Below the pieces are notes generated by a model that ran no database searches, was not told the DNA's origin, and was given only the letters and a program-made list of their open reading frames with translations. This document shows, one piece after another, positions 37,367 through 46,900 of a stretch of DNA of 64,000 nt (the first letter of the stretch is position 1; each line of letters begins with the position of its first letter). Source of the stretch: Chitinophaga eiseniae (lineage in GTDB: Bacteria; Bacteroidota; Bacteroidia; Chitinophagales; Chitinophagaceae); NCBI RefSeq assembly GCF_012641265.1, contig NZ_JABAHZ010000001.1:1745446-1809445 (forward strand). Reading direction: 5' to 3'. The translations under genes and the position numbers were made by a program.

Positions 37367-38821
37367 ATGGATACCTTCGATATACTCATCCTGGGCGCCG
37401 GACCGGCGGGTACCTGTGCCGCACTGCGGCTGCTGGCGCTGGGATATCGTGTAGCCATGACCGAGAGCGCCGCCTTCCCCCGTCACCAGATCGGGGAATC
37501 ACTATCACCCGGTATTCACAACCTTTTCGACTACCTCGATGCTACGGCCCTCTTGCAGCAACCACATTGCCAGCACCGTTTGCCGGCCCAGGTCATCTGG
37601 GAATCCACCACTCCCTTTCAACTAACCCCACAGCTCCGGGGCCATGGCATGATGGTAAACCGGGGCCTGTTGGACAAAGACCTGCTGGAACTGGCCGTGG
37701 CGCGTGGCCTCCACCTGTTCCAACCGGTGCGCTATGAAAGATGTACTCGCCATACGCAGCATTGGGAAGTACAAGTCCGCCTCCCCGAATGCCGCATAAC
37801 ATTACACAGCCGGTTTGTGCTCGATGCCCGGGGCAGACAAGGTATTACCCAATCTGAAAAATTAATAACGGCGCCGCCCATGGTAGCGTTATGGTCACAT
37901 GTCGATGCCGGTCAAATGCCGGCTGCTACCTGCGTGGAAGCCATTGCCCAGGGTTGGTTATGGGGCGCGCCTACCGGAGACAATCAGTACCGGGTAATGG
38001 CGTTCGTAGATCCGGACAGCCTGCAACAACAGCCGGCGGCGATGGTGTATGAACAACTACTTCGCGAAACAAAATTATTCCAGGCACCCACATTACCGGA
38101 ACGCCTGCAATCCTGCCCCGTTACTGCTTATGCGCATATACAGCCCTGGCGAAACGAATGGTTACAATTGGGCGAGGCCGCTTTCGCGATAGACCCGTTG
38201 TCGTCTACCGGCGTAGAAAAAGCCATGCGTTTCTCATTGCAGGCAGCCATTGCCGTCAACACAGTACTGAAGGGCGGCGACGCTGTCCTGGCACAACAAT
38301 TTTACGAGGAAAAGCTACTGGAATCTGTAGTACATCATACCCAATGGACACGGCAGTATTATGCGAAAGGCTGGCCCGGCGCCATGCATGCTTTCTGGAA
38401 AGACCGGTCCATTCCCTATCTCTCTGAAAAAATTACAGAAACGCCTTTTTCGCTACAACTGTTACACGCCCTGCAACAAACCGCTCCTCCACTGCCGCCC
38501 CCGGCGGAAGGAAACAACCAATCTCCAAGCCTGCTAAAATTATGGCCGGGAAGCATTCAGCTCTCCCCGGCCATAAAATATGTTACCACGTCGTGTGTGG
38601 TGGATGATTGCCTGCAATTGAAAACCGCTATCCGTCACCCCAACCTGCAAAGAGATATTGCCTTCCTTGATGCGGTGGAAATTTACCCACTGTTACTGAT
38701 GGTACCGGCCATGTCGTCCTTTGGTATGCTGGTAACCACCTGGAGTAAACAGGTCCCTTTTCCGCTGGCCGCTAAAATGGCGGTGTTCCTGTGGGATAAA
38801 GAGATACTGTGCCCGCAGTGA
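37367..38821 (+). CDS. LodB/QhpG-like flavin monooxygenase
   Basis: A 484-residue FAD protein. The dinucleotide motif GAGPAG is at residues 10-15; GESLSPG (about 45-51) and GEAAFAIDPLSSTGVEKAM (about 269-287) place it near tryptophan-halogenase-like monooxygenases. LodB is needed to build CTQ in LodA, and QhpG dihydroxylates the target Trp in QHNDH; both belong to this fold. No halogenase-type Lys motif was confirmed. It lies 12 bp after the maturase, and its stop abuts that of the convergent next gene. Confidence 0.88.
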   Translation: MDTFDILILGAGPAGTCAALRLLALGYRVAMTESAAFPRHQIGESLSPGIHNLFDYLDATALLQQPHCQHRLPAQVIWESTTPFQLTPQLRGHGMMVNRGLLDKDLLELAVARGLHLFQPVRYERCTRHTQHWEVQVRLPECRITLHSRFVLDARGRQGITQSEKLITAPPMVALWSHVDAGQMPAATCVEAIAQGWLWGAPTGDNQYRVMAFVDPDSLQQQPAAMVYEQLLRETKLFQAPTLPERLQSCPVTAYAHIQPWRNEWLQLGEAAFAIDPLSSTGVEKAMRFSLQAAIAVNTVLKGGDAVLAQQFYEEKLLESVVHHTQWTRQYYAKGWPGAMHAFWKDRSIPYLSEKITETPFSLQLLHALQQTAPPLPPPAEGNNQSPSLLKLWPGSIQLSPAIKYVTTSCVVDDCLQLKTAIRHPNLQRDIAFLDAVEIYPLLLMVPAMSSFGMLVTTWSKQVPFPLAAKMAVFLWDKEILCPQ

Positions 38822-39676
38822 TTACTGTGGATTCATTCCCATATACACACCGCGATCGGCCACAATACCTGTTTCCTGTAAGAAAGCGGCCATGTTAAAC
38901 CCCGTAGCCTGGTAACTGGCCTGTACACTGGTTTTCGCCTGTGCCAATGCGTCGCGGCTCTCCCATTGTGCCACCGTTACGCAAATCAAATTGCCCTTGT
39001 CGTCGGTATATTCATAAGCCGCATCGCTGATAAATCCGGGCAGGGTTTTAATCATGCGCCGGTTGATACCGGTCCTTTCCCGGAAGGCGGCAATCGCTGC
39101 AGGCGGCACCAAAAATTTATCGATGAATGCCACCTGTTGCGGATGCTGCCGTGGCGGTAGTACAGGCGGCAATACCTGCAATGCCTGCAGGAAACCCAGG
39201 CGATCTGTTAATACTTCTACATGGTTGACTTTGCCGTTACGCAACTGGTAAATAGCCATGCCGTCGTTGGTAACCACTTTACCGGTGGGCGCCAGGTGCA
39301 GGTAAGCGCCCGTGTGCGTACCAGTCCATTTCCAACGGACCATTACCTTATCACCCTCTGCCAGCAAATCTTCCAGCTGGTAATGTATATCCGGGAAAGC
39401 TGTCAGCAGTGCCGCAAGAGGTGTCTGAAATGCGGCCGCGCCCTTTCCACCCTGCAGGCCGGTATAATCATCAGAGATATAGCTGGGTAACAACTGCATC
39501 TGTTGTTGATTCAATGCTTTTTCATACAATTCCCTGATCACTTGTTTATTTGTTTCCATCATAGTCGTGTTTACCTGTTTTGTGAAATGTTTTTTACGAA
39601 TGGTTTGCGCATTGGAAATACCTGAGAACAGCAAGCATGCTGACAACAGGTATATCCTGGCTGGTACTGGTATCAT
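38822..39676 (-). CDS. Secreted SnoaL-like plus antibiotic-monooxygenase-like protein
   Basis: The start at 39676 gives 284 residues with a signal peptide (cleavage after SNA); a longer frame adds 32 unlikely residues. Residues about 45-165 match the SnoaL-like ester-cyclase fold (ALNQQQMQLLPSYISDDYTG, WKWTGTHTGAYLHLAP). Residues about 175-280 resemble a dimeric alpha/beta barrel ABM domain (MIKTLPGFISDAAYEY, VTVAQWESRDALAQA). The reaction is unknown. It converges exactly on the LodB-like gene with no intergenic base, so it is not part of that operon. Confidence 0.8.
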   Translation of the reverse strand: MIPVPARIYLLSACLLFSGISNAQTIRKKHFTKQVNTTMMETNKQVIRELYEKALNQQQMQLLPSYISDDYTGLQGGKGAAAFQTPLAALLTAFPDIHYQLEDLLAEGDKVMVRWKWTGTHTGAYLHLAPTGKVVTNDGMAIYQLRNGKVNHVEVLTDRLGFLQALQVLPPVLPPRQHPQQVAFIDKFLVPPAAIAAFRERTGINRRMIKTLPGFISDAAYEYTDDKGNLICVTVAQWESRDALAQAKTSVQASYQATGFNMAAFLQETGIVADRGVYMGMNPQ

Positions 39677-39825
39677 GCGATTTGTTTTCACAAAAGTACC
39701 TTTCCCGCCAGGCGGGGAATTGTAAAAAATCATTGATTTCGGTAAACGGCGCTTATTTTTTTTATCAAGCATCTCCCTTTCATCCGCTATAACTTAAACT
39801 CATGTTTTACCCGGACATTATCATA

Positions 39826-40386
39826 TTAGAATAATAATTCAGGAAGTTTTAAATGAATATTATTTCCTGCAATTTTCAGTAAGTCAGATTGTTTTGTAAT
39901 GGCAATAGATGTAACTGGAATACCAAAATTCTTATTGATCTTATCCGTTTTCGCCATTATAATAACTGTTTTATCAGGAGTAACCCAGCCATAGAAAATG
40001 TTACCATAAGCTTTTCCCAATGAAGATTGGGCAGTAGTGTGTTCATTGCCAAATATCTGTTTTAGTAATTCCAGTGCATTATTCTTACTATCATCAATAA
40101 ACAACGTCAGTCGTTTAATCTGGCCGTCCGCGTCAGTTTGAGCAAAAATGTACTTAATATCAAGTACAGTGTCTTTACTAACAGGAAGGCCTATATTATA
40201 AAATTCATCAGGAGTCTCCACACTAAATAAATTCTGGTCCTGGAATTTTTGAAATGGAGTGACATCCATATATTCATAAATATTTCTATTTAATTTTATG
40301 GAATCAAATCCCTGGGAGGTAATTTGCGCGTGACCTGTCATAAAATAAAGCAGTAGTGATAATAATACTATTTGAAATTTCGACAT
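39826..40386 (-). CDS. Small AT-rich secreted protein of unknown function
   Basis: A 186-residue protein with a signal peptide (cleavage after GHA). The mature part is mixed alpha/beta with KAYGNIFYGWVTPDK near 125-140. No family is recognised. Composition is AT-rich compared with the operons on either side, as for the protein at 30289, with which it shares size, export and a Tyr-Gly/Trp motif late in the chain. Common ancestry is a possibility only. Confidence 0.65.
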   Translation of the reverse strand: MSKFQIVLLSLLLYFMTGHAQITSQGFDSIKLNRNIYEYMDVTPFQKFQDQNLFSVETPDEFYNIGLPVSKDTVLDIKYIFAQTDADGQIKRLTLFIDDSKNNALELLKQIFGNEHTTAQSSLGKAYGNIFYGWVTPDKTVIIMAKTDKINKNFGIPVTSIAITKQSDLLKIAGNNIHLKLPELLF

Positions 40387-40412
40387 AATACTGCAAATAT
40401 GATAAGAAAACT

Positions 40413-40440
40413 AAAAGGGCAGCTGAATTACTGCCCTTTT
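40413..40440. terminator. Terminator of the lipoprotein gene
   Basis: AAAAGGGCAG and CTGCCCTTTT, a perfect 10-bp stem with an 8-nt loop, lie 6 bp after the stop at 40446 and end in T4 on the minus strand. Confidence 0.75.
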
Positions 40441-40445
40441 CATTA

Positions 40446-41687
40446 TTACTTACAACCGTAATATTTTGCAACAGTAGGTGTCATTGTCGGTAAGCCCCCT
40501 ATGCCCGGAGTTAAGGTTGCTCTCCCCCCATACTTTTCTGCTTCTGTATTCAAAGCCTTTCTGTATTGAGCATTCAACCCCTCAAAATCTACAGGCACAC
40601 CACTATGATAATAATCCATAAGCGCCTGTATTGCCTTTCCATCAATGTCGTGAGCAATTTCCGCAGCGCGTTCCTTTGAATAAAATTCTCCATTTTTTCT
40701 TACAATCGGAAGCCCCAAATAAATAATCGGACCAGGCGAAATTAACATTGCTTCACCTCTGGTATCTAGCAAAGTCATATGTAATCCTGCCACAGCAGCA
40801 ATTTGCCACCCTCCAAAACCTTTTTCATCCAATGCCACGGCTTTTGTAAAGTTAAATGACTGCGGACAGATATCCATTGGTCCAACAGGCTCTGCTGGTA
40901 CCCTTACAGGTCTGTCACCCGTACCGCCAGTTCCCGGAATTACTGACCCATCCGGTCCTATTCTACCACTACCTGTTGAAGGCATTCCTCCTCCCGGATC
41001 ACCGGAGGAAGGAACACCATTGCCATCATCAATTTGAATACAGTGTGTAGTGGTGTTCCGGTAATCGCAGTATTCCTGGGAGTTTCCGACTGTAACACAG
41101 ACGTACCAATCTGTCGTTTCACAAACAGTAGTCATTTTGGCAAGAGATGACTTTTCGCCTATCTCAATGGACATGGGCGTTACTTTCCCATTAGAATGCC
41201 GGTAACCTCTTAGTATTGTACCATCCCACTGTTCGATAATTGATGTCCCACTGAAACTATTAGGTTTACTCAAAGCATCCGGTATCGTATACATGACCTC
41301 GGATGTCAGTTGATTATTTCTTTTGGGATCCCGGTATACCAAAAGGTAGGAAAGTTTACCTAATGGATTTTTACTATCAGCATTGATCGTTTTTACCGTG
41401 AGTGCAGTATCTAAATAGCTAATTGGAACAACTACTGTGTTTATGGAATTGAGTTTTTCTACAGTAGCATGGCCCCAATCCGGTGCTTTCTGAATGTAGT
41501 GATGTCTGCTACCCGTCATAGCTGCTCCCTTAGCCTCGGTAATTGAGACATCAAAAATGTAATAATTCTTTGCTTCTGAAATAAGATCTTTTTCAGGGAT
41601 GTCCGATCCAGAACCATTGTGTTTCAGACAGGAGGCAATTAGTAATACAATACCTAATAGTATTGCTGGGATTACTTTTCTTTTCAT
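40446..41687 (-). CDS. Lipoprotein of unknown function with Gly/Pro-rich linker
   Basis: Starting at the ATG at 41687 the product is 413 residues with lipobox LIASC (acylated Cys near 18). An N-terminal globular part of about 200 residues contains a Cys-containing motif WYVCVTVGNSQEYC and a THCIQ segment. A flexible Gly/Pro/Ser linker follows at about 225-265, then a C-terminal domain of about 140 residues (AEIAHDIDGKAIQALMDYYHSG). I recognise no family. The linker suggests two surface-exposed domains tethered to the membrane. The gene is AT-rich and monocistronic. Confidence 0.68.
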   Translation of the reverse strand: MKRKVIPAILLGIVLLIASCLKHNGSGSDIPEKDLISEAKNYYIFDVSITEAKGAAMTGSRHHYIQKAPDWGHATVEKLNSINTVVVPISYLDTALTVKTINADSKNPLGKLSYLLVYRDPKRNNQLTSEVMYTIPDALSKPNSFSGTSIIEQWDGTILRGYRHSNGKVTPMSIEIGEKSSLAKMTTVCETTDWYVCVTVGNSQEYCDYRNTTTHCIQIDDGNGVPSSGDPGGGMPSTGSGRIGPDGSVIPGTGGTGDRPVRVPAEPVGPMDICPQSFNFTKAVALDEKGFGGWQIAAVAGLHMTLLDTRGEAMLISPGPIIYLGLPIVRKNGEFYSKERAAEIAHDIDGKAIQALMDYYHSGVPVDFEGLNAQYRKALNTEAEKYGGRATLTPGIGGLPTMTPTVAKYYGCK

Positions 41688-41958
41688 GGAGAAAAATTTA
41701 GGGTCGTTATTGGAGTTTAGATAATCCGACGTACAAATACATAACAAACTTAATAGGGCCAATACACGGGTGACAAACTTGGCGCTAAATTAAAGGAATC
41801 AATAATACACCAACGCATATATAATAAATATATTTATATAAATTAATATATAAAGACTAGATTTTCTAATAAAGAGATACTAATCTTAAAGATCATCCGG
41901 TAAATTACGGGAGCCTTGAAACTTGAACACCGTTAAGATATAAATACAGAGTATTTAA

Positions 41959-42576
41959 ATCAATCAAAACCGTTTATGTGCTAAGGATATCACCAACAAT
42001 GGTTTCAATAATGTAACCATGGCCAGTGCAGATACCAATCTCGTATATACGATACCGTTAAACTTTATCCGTACCCATCGCGTTGGTATCACAGAGAGCA
42101 TTGCGCTATCGCCGCTTTCCTGGTGGGATAACAACAACCAGGTAACGCTCTATCATACCGATGCGCACTCGCTGTTGCCTACGATCAGCAGCATTAGTGC
42201 ATTCAGTGCTTACCTGTCGACCAGCAACAACATTTACTTAAACAAAGACAAAACCTTTGCTGCTGCCGTGAATTTTTGGTATCAGTTCCCGGAAATAGAC
42301 CATATTGGTAAAACAAATGCCTATTATAAACTGGACCTGGGTGTACGGGCCTCGCTGTTGAAAAAACAGTTAGACCTGGCGCTGACGATGAACGATCTTT
42401 TCCGCAGCAGTGCCGTAGCCATGCGATCTACCATTAACGGTATTCCGCAGCAGTTCACCAACTTCCAGCTAAACAGGTTCCTGTTGCTCAGCGTCAGTTA
42501 TAAATTTGGCAGCAGCGAACACAAAGTTACCGCCGGCAGTACCGGTAACGAAGATGAAAGATCGCGCATCCATTAA
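41959..42576 (+). pseudogene. 5'-truncated outer-membrane barrel remnant
   Basis: The frame from an ATG at 42019 encodes 185 residues of pure C-terminal barrel (YTIPLNFIRTHRVGI, YYKLDLGVRASLLKK, FLLLSVSYKFGSSEH), the last strands of an OMP_b-brl_3/TonB-receptor-like protein. Reading upstream in frame, ITNNGFNNVT continues the same character as far as about 41980, with a stop at 41956, so coding similarity begins before the ATG and no signal peptide or plug exists. It overlaps the glycerophosphodiesterase gene stop by four bases. This is most likely a remnant of a deleted receptor gene. Confidence 0.7.
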
Positions 42577-43442
42577 CGATGCAGCCCCTGCTGACGCAGG
42601 TAGGCCACTAATCTTTCCGGGTAATCTGTCTGAAGCACATTGGCAAAGCGGGCGTCTTTACGCAGCTGATCAAAGCCGCTGTTAGCCTGCTTTCCCTCCA
42701 TCTTGTCGTATTTCCCCAGGGAATTGATCCAGATGCGGGTGCCCTGGCTGGTTATTCGCTGTACCAGCGTATCTGCGTAGAAAGAATCATCGATATGGAT
42801 GACTGGAAACTTTCCCAGTTGGGTAGCCATACGCCCGATATCGTTTATTTCAGTGATATTGTGCGCCCGGGGCATAATGGGCAGGCGGGCGTTGAAACTG
42901 CGCAGCTGTGTGGCAAATGGCGGCTCATAGATGAAGAACAGCACCTGATCTTCCATCTGGTGGGCAGCCACCATGGCAATGGTTTGTTTCGCAAACTCGA
43001 CGCTGTCTTCCTTAAAGTCGATATCCACCATGATCTTGCCTTTCGTGAGCTGCAGTACTTCTTCAAAGGTGGGGATTTTTTCGGTAGTGGGTTGTCCGTT
43101 AAACAACAGCGGGAATTGCAGTAATTCCTGGTAAGTATAATCTGCGATCTTCCCTTTTTTACCAGTGGCGCGGGTAATATTATCATCGTGCATAATCACC
43201 AGTACTTTATCCTTCGTAGCATGCACATCGATTTCCGCGATGTCGATACCTTGTGCGATTGCCTCCCTGATTGCTGCCAGCGAGTTTTCCGGGTATTTGG
43301 TATGAGCGGCCCGGTGAGCAGCCACCATAATGTGTTCCGGGTGATGATAGAATTCATCCAATATAGCATCAACTGGTCTTGTTTGTTGCGCCTGGAGTTG
43401 CAAAGAAACGCTGCATACGAATAGTAACAATAAGTATTTCAT
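42573..43442 (-). CDS. Secreted glycerophosphodiester phosphodiesterase-family protein
   Basis: A 289-residue protein with a signal peptide (cleavage after LQA). GDPD motifs: VAAHRAAHTKYPENSLAAI (catalytic His and metal Glu), AEIDVHATKDK and VIMHDDNITRATG (metal and second His), and VDIDFKED later. It should hydrolyse glycerophosphodiesters in the periplasm to glycerol-3-phosphate and an alcohol. It is monocistronic; its stop overlaps the barrel remnant on the other strand. Confidence 0.92.
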   Translation of the reverse strand: MKYLLLLFVCSVSLQLQAQQTRPVDAILDEFYHHPEHIMVAAHRAAHTKYPENSLAAIREAIAQGIDIAEIDVHATKDKVLVIMHDDNITRATGKKGKIADYTYQELLQFPLLFNGQPTTEKIPTFEEVLQLTKGKIMVDIDFKEDSVEFAKQTIAMVAAHQMEDQVLFFIYEPPFATQLRSFNARLPIMPRAHNITEINDIGRMATQLGKFPVIHIDDSFYADTLVQRITSQGTRIWINSLGKYDKMEGKQANSGFDQLRKDARFANVLQTDYPERLVAYLRQQGLHR

Positions 43443-43951
43443 CTGCCGTTGTTTATTTTATACGGTGGTATAGGCTACCTTAAAATGGAAGTTGTCAGGT
43501 GATTTAAAAAATGACCCCTCCATATTACAATAGCTTTTAAATGTTTAAAAATAGCATATTAAATAAGGATCTTTTATTTTTCATCACTTTTGTAAAATAT
43601 TAATATGTTAATTATTTTTTGGATTTAAAAAAATAGTTAACCTTTGCATAAGCATTGAGAAAAATATCAACCAACTGGATCTAATTCAAGAAAAATACAC
43701 TGTTCAGAGAGTAAGCTAAACTAGTCTACCTGTTTCATCTTTCACTACATTTTGACTGTATCCCTGAGCTACCTCGTTTTAACCTTTATTTATGGATTCC
43801 CCCAGTAATCATGTGATCAGGCGATGACACATGCGGTTATACTGTGTTTGGCAAGCAGTACGACAACGCATATCGTTGCCCCTCGCTGGTAAGCACGAGT
43901 AGGTATCTACCCGCGAAATAACCTTTTTTGTTCACGGCAAAATCTGTGTTT
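43443..43951. other. Long AT-rich leader region of the giant adhesin gene
   Basis: About 510 bp with no protein-coding frame of note. It separates two divergent genes and contains a candidate Bacteroidota promoter at 43619. If that promoter is used, the adhesin mRNA has a leader of about 300 nt. Confidence 0.45.
43619..43646 (+). promoter_or_regulatory. Candidate Bacteroidota promoter (TTG ... AACCTTTG)
   Basis: TTG, a 17-bp spacer, and AACCTTTG resemble the -33 TTG and -7 TAnnTTTG elements of Bacteroidota housekeeping promoters (one mismatch in the -7 box). Confidence 0.3.
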
Positions 43952-46900
43952 ATGTACGCAATAGATTTACCCCGCTATTCTCCAAATGTACCGTCCTTTC
44001 CATCCAAACTAATTCCCATTCTGCTATTACTGTTTTTTCTTACTGCGGCTGTACTGCGAGTCAATGCCCAGTCAGCGAATTTAGACCAGGGTTCCAATGG
44101 TAGTTCCACAGCGCCCACCTCCCCTGTCGACTGGGTAAATGGTAACCTGAACAACAACCAGGCGCACTTCCTGGAAGGATATTCGGTGCCTTACCGGGCA
44201 GTATTGACTAACCTGGTGGCCAACCAAACCTACACCCTCGTTATCGGGCTGGATATCACGGCCAGTGGGAAGCATGCACTGGACTATATTACACAGTTCC
44301 AGCGGCTCGAACCTCACGCCATTTTTCTACATACGGCGGAAACGGTAGATCCATTGTTAAACATTACCGGTTTCCCGGAAAGCTATTTTACCTCTACCAG
44401 CACACTAGCCATTCCGGCGCCTTCCAGCGCCGGATCACCTGTTGCGGGACAGCCTACCACCAGCTTCAATACATTACCTGCATCGGAACGCGTGATGACA
44501 GGTTACAATGCCACCCTCAGCAGCGTCGTATATGCATCGGAAGGTAGTCTTACAGGGTCTAATTCCGAAACAGTGATTAACATCACTTTCACCGCGTTGA
44601 AGGAAACCGCAGTACTGGCGTGGGGCGGACATATCGCCAGTGTATTTGACTGGGGGAAAGATGCCAGCGGGCAGACCAACTCCGCTTCCGGCATTAGCGG
44701 ATCGCCCTATCACATGCGTTTAAAAAACTGGATCATCGATGGTAATGTAGTTAGCATTGGTAACCAGGACAGATCACTGAAAACCAATGCCGTGTATATT
44801 CCTCCTGAAGGTTCCATCAGCGGCCCTTCCACAGGTTGCATAGAAACCACCTCATTGAACTATACCTCCACCGTAGATGACCCTACCGGGCTCACCTACC
44901 TCTGGAGTATTATTGGCAGCAATACCGCCAATGCTAAAATCGTTAATAATACCCTTGCCAATATACAGGTAGTTCCCATCGGCACTTCCTTTACCGCAGG
45001 GTCATTCAGCCTTCAGTTGATTGTTACCCGCAACGGGCTTTCTGATACCAGCTACCTGGGGTCTGATGTTTATCCCGGCCAGTTGATCACACTTTCAAAA
45101 GTAATGGTCAATGCCGGCGTCGATCAGAGTATCACCAATCTTGATACCGCCTACCTGAGCGCATCCGCCGCCGGGGGCACATCACCGTATACATTCAGCT
45201 GGAGCCCTGTAACAGGACTTTCCAATCCTACTATCTTTAATCCACAATTTATACCAACAGGTACCGGAACATTCCAGTTTGTAGTTACCGCTACAGACAG
45301 CGCTGGTTGCACAGGAAAGGATACCGTGGTGATAACGGTTACCCAACACCCGGCGCCGCCATGCATCATCAATGGACCTAACCCTGTGTGTCCCGGTTCC
45401 TCCAACGTATATATGGGTCCGTTGCCTTCCCAGGTGGGTTCCTATAGCTGGAGCATTACCGGCGATGGCAGTATCACAGGCGCCATCACTAACGATACGG
45501 TAACTGTCATGGCCGGCAATACCTGCGGTTCCTATAAGTTGCAATTGATTACCACTACCGCAGATGGCAAGGTAAAAGATACCTGTTCGCTGGTAGTGAA
45601 TGTAAAAGATACCATTGCACCTGTACTCTCCGGTACGGCGCCAGATGCAGCTATCACCTGTGCAAAAGATGTCCCTGCAGCACCGGTCATTACCGCGTCT
45701 GACAATTGTATCGGCAATGTACAAGTACAGATGAGCCAACAGACCGTTGACAGCACCTGCGTGAACAAATTCAAACTGGTACGCAAGTGGTGGGCAGTAG
45801 ATGCCTGTGGCAATACCTCTGATACGCTCAAGCAAACCATTACCGTGAACGACAATGTTAAACCGGTGATCACTGCTGACTTCCCGAAAGATGTGAAAGT
45901 ACAGTGTGTCGGCGACATACCTGCTCCGCCTGCCCCAACCGCTACCGATAACTGTGACGCCATCGTTATACCGATATACGATGAAATGGGCAGTGGTACC
46001 GCCTGCGACTCTACGATTGTTCGCACCTGGGTATTTGCAGATGTTTGCGGCAACAGTGATTCTGTGAAACAGACCATTCACATCAAAGACAGCATTGCAC
46101 CTGTACTTTCCGGTACAGCGCCAGATGCGTCTATCAGCTGTGCAAAAGACATCCCAGCACCACCGGTCATTACCGCTTCTGATAACTGTACTGCCAATGT
46201 GACTGTGCAGATGAGCCAGATGACCACTGACAGTACCTGTGTGAATAAATTCAAACTGGTACGTAAGTGGTGGGCTGTTGATGCCTGTGGCAATACTTCT
46301 GATACACTCAGACAAACCATCACCGTGAACGACAACGTGAAACCGGTGATCACCGCTGATTTCCCGAAAGATGTGAAAGTACAGTGTGTGAAAGATATCC
46401 CTGCACCGCCAACGCCAACAGCTACCGACAACTGTGATGCCAGCGTTGTTCCGGCATATAGTGAAATGGGCAGTGGCACCGCCTGCGACTCTACGATTGT
46501 CCGTACCTGGATATTTGCAGATGCCTGCGGCAACAGTGATTCTGTGAAACAGACCATTCACATCAAGGATAGCATCGCGCCTGTACTTTCCGGTACAGCA
46601 CCAGATGCTTCTATCAGCTGTGCAAAAGACATCCCCGCACCACCGGTCATTACCGCTTCAGATAACTGTACCGCCAATGTGACTGTACAGATGAGCCAGA
46701 TGACCACAGACAGTACCTGTGTGAACAAATTCAAACTAGTGCGTAAGTGGTGGGCTGTTGATGCCTGTGGCAATACCTCTGATACACTTACACAAACCAT
46801 CACCGTGAACGACAACGTGAAACCGGTGATCACTGCTGATTTTGCAAAAGATGTGAAAGTACAGTGTGTGAAAGATATCCCTGCACCGCCAACGCCAACA

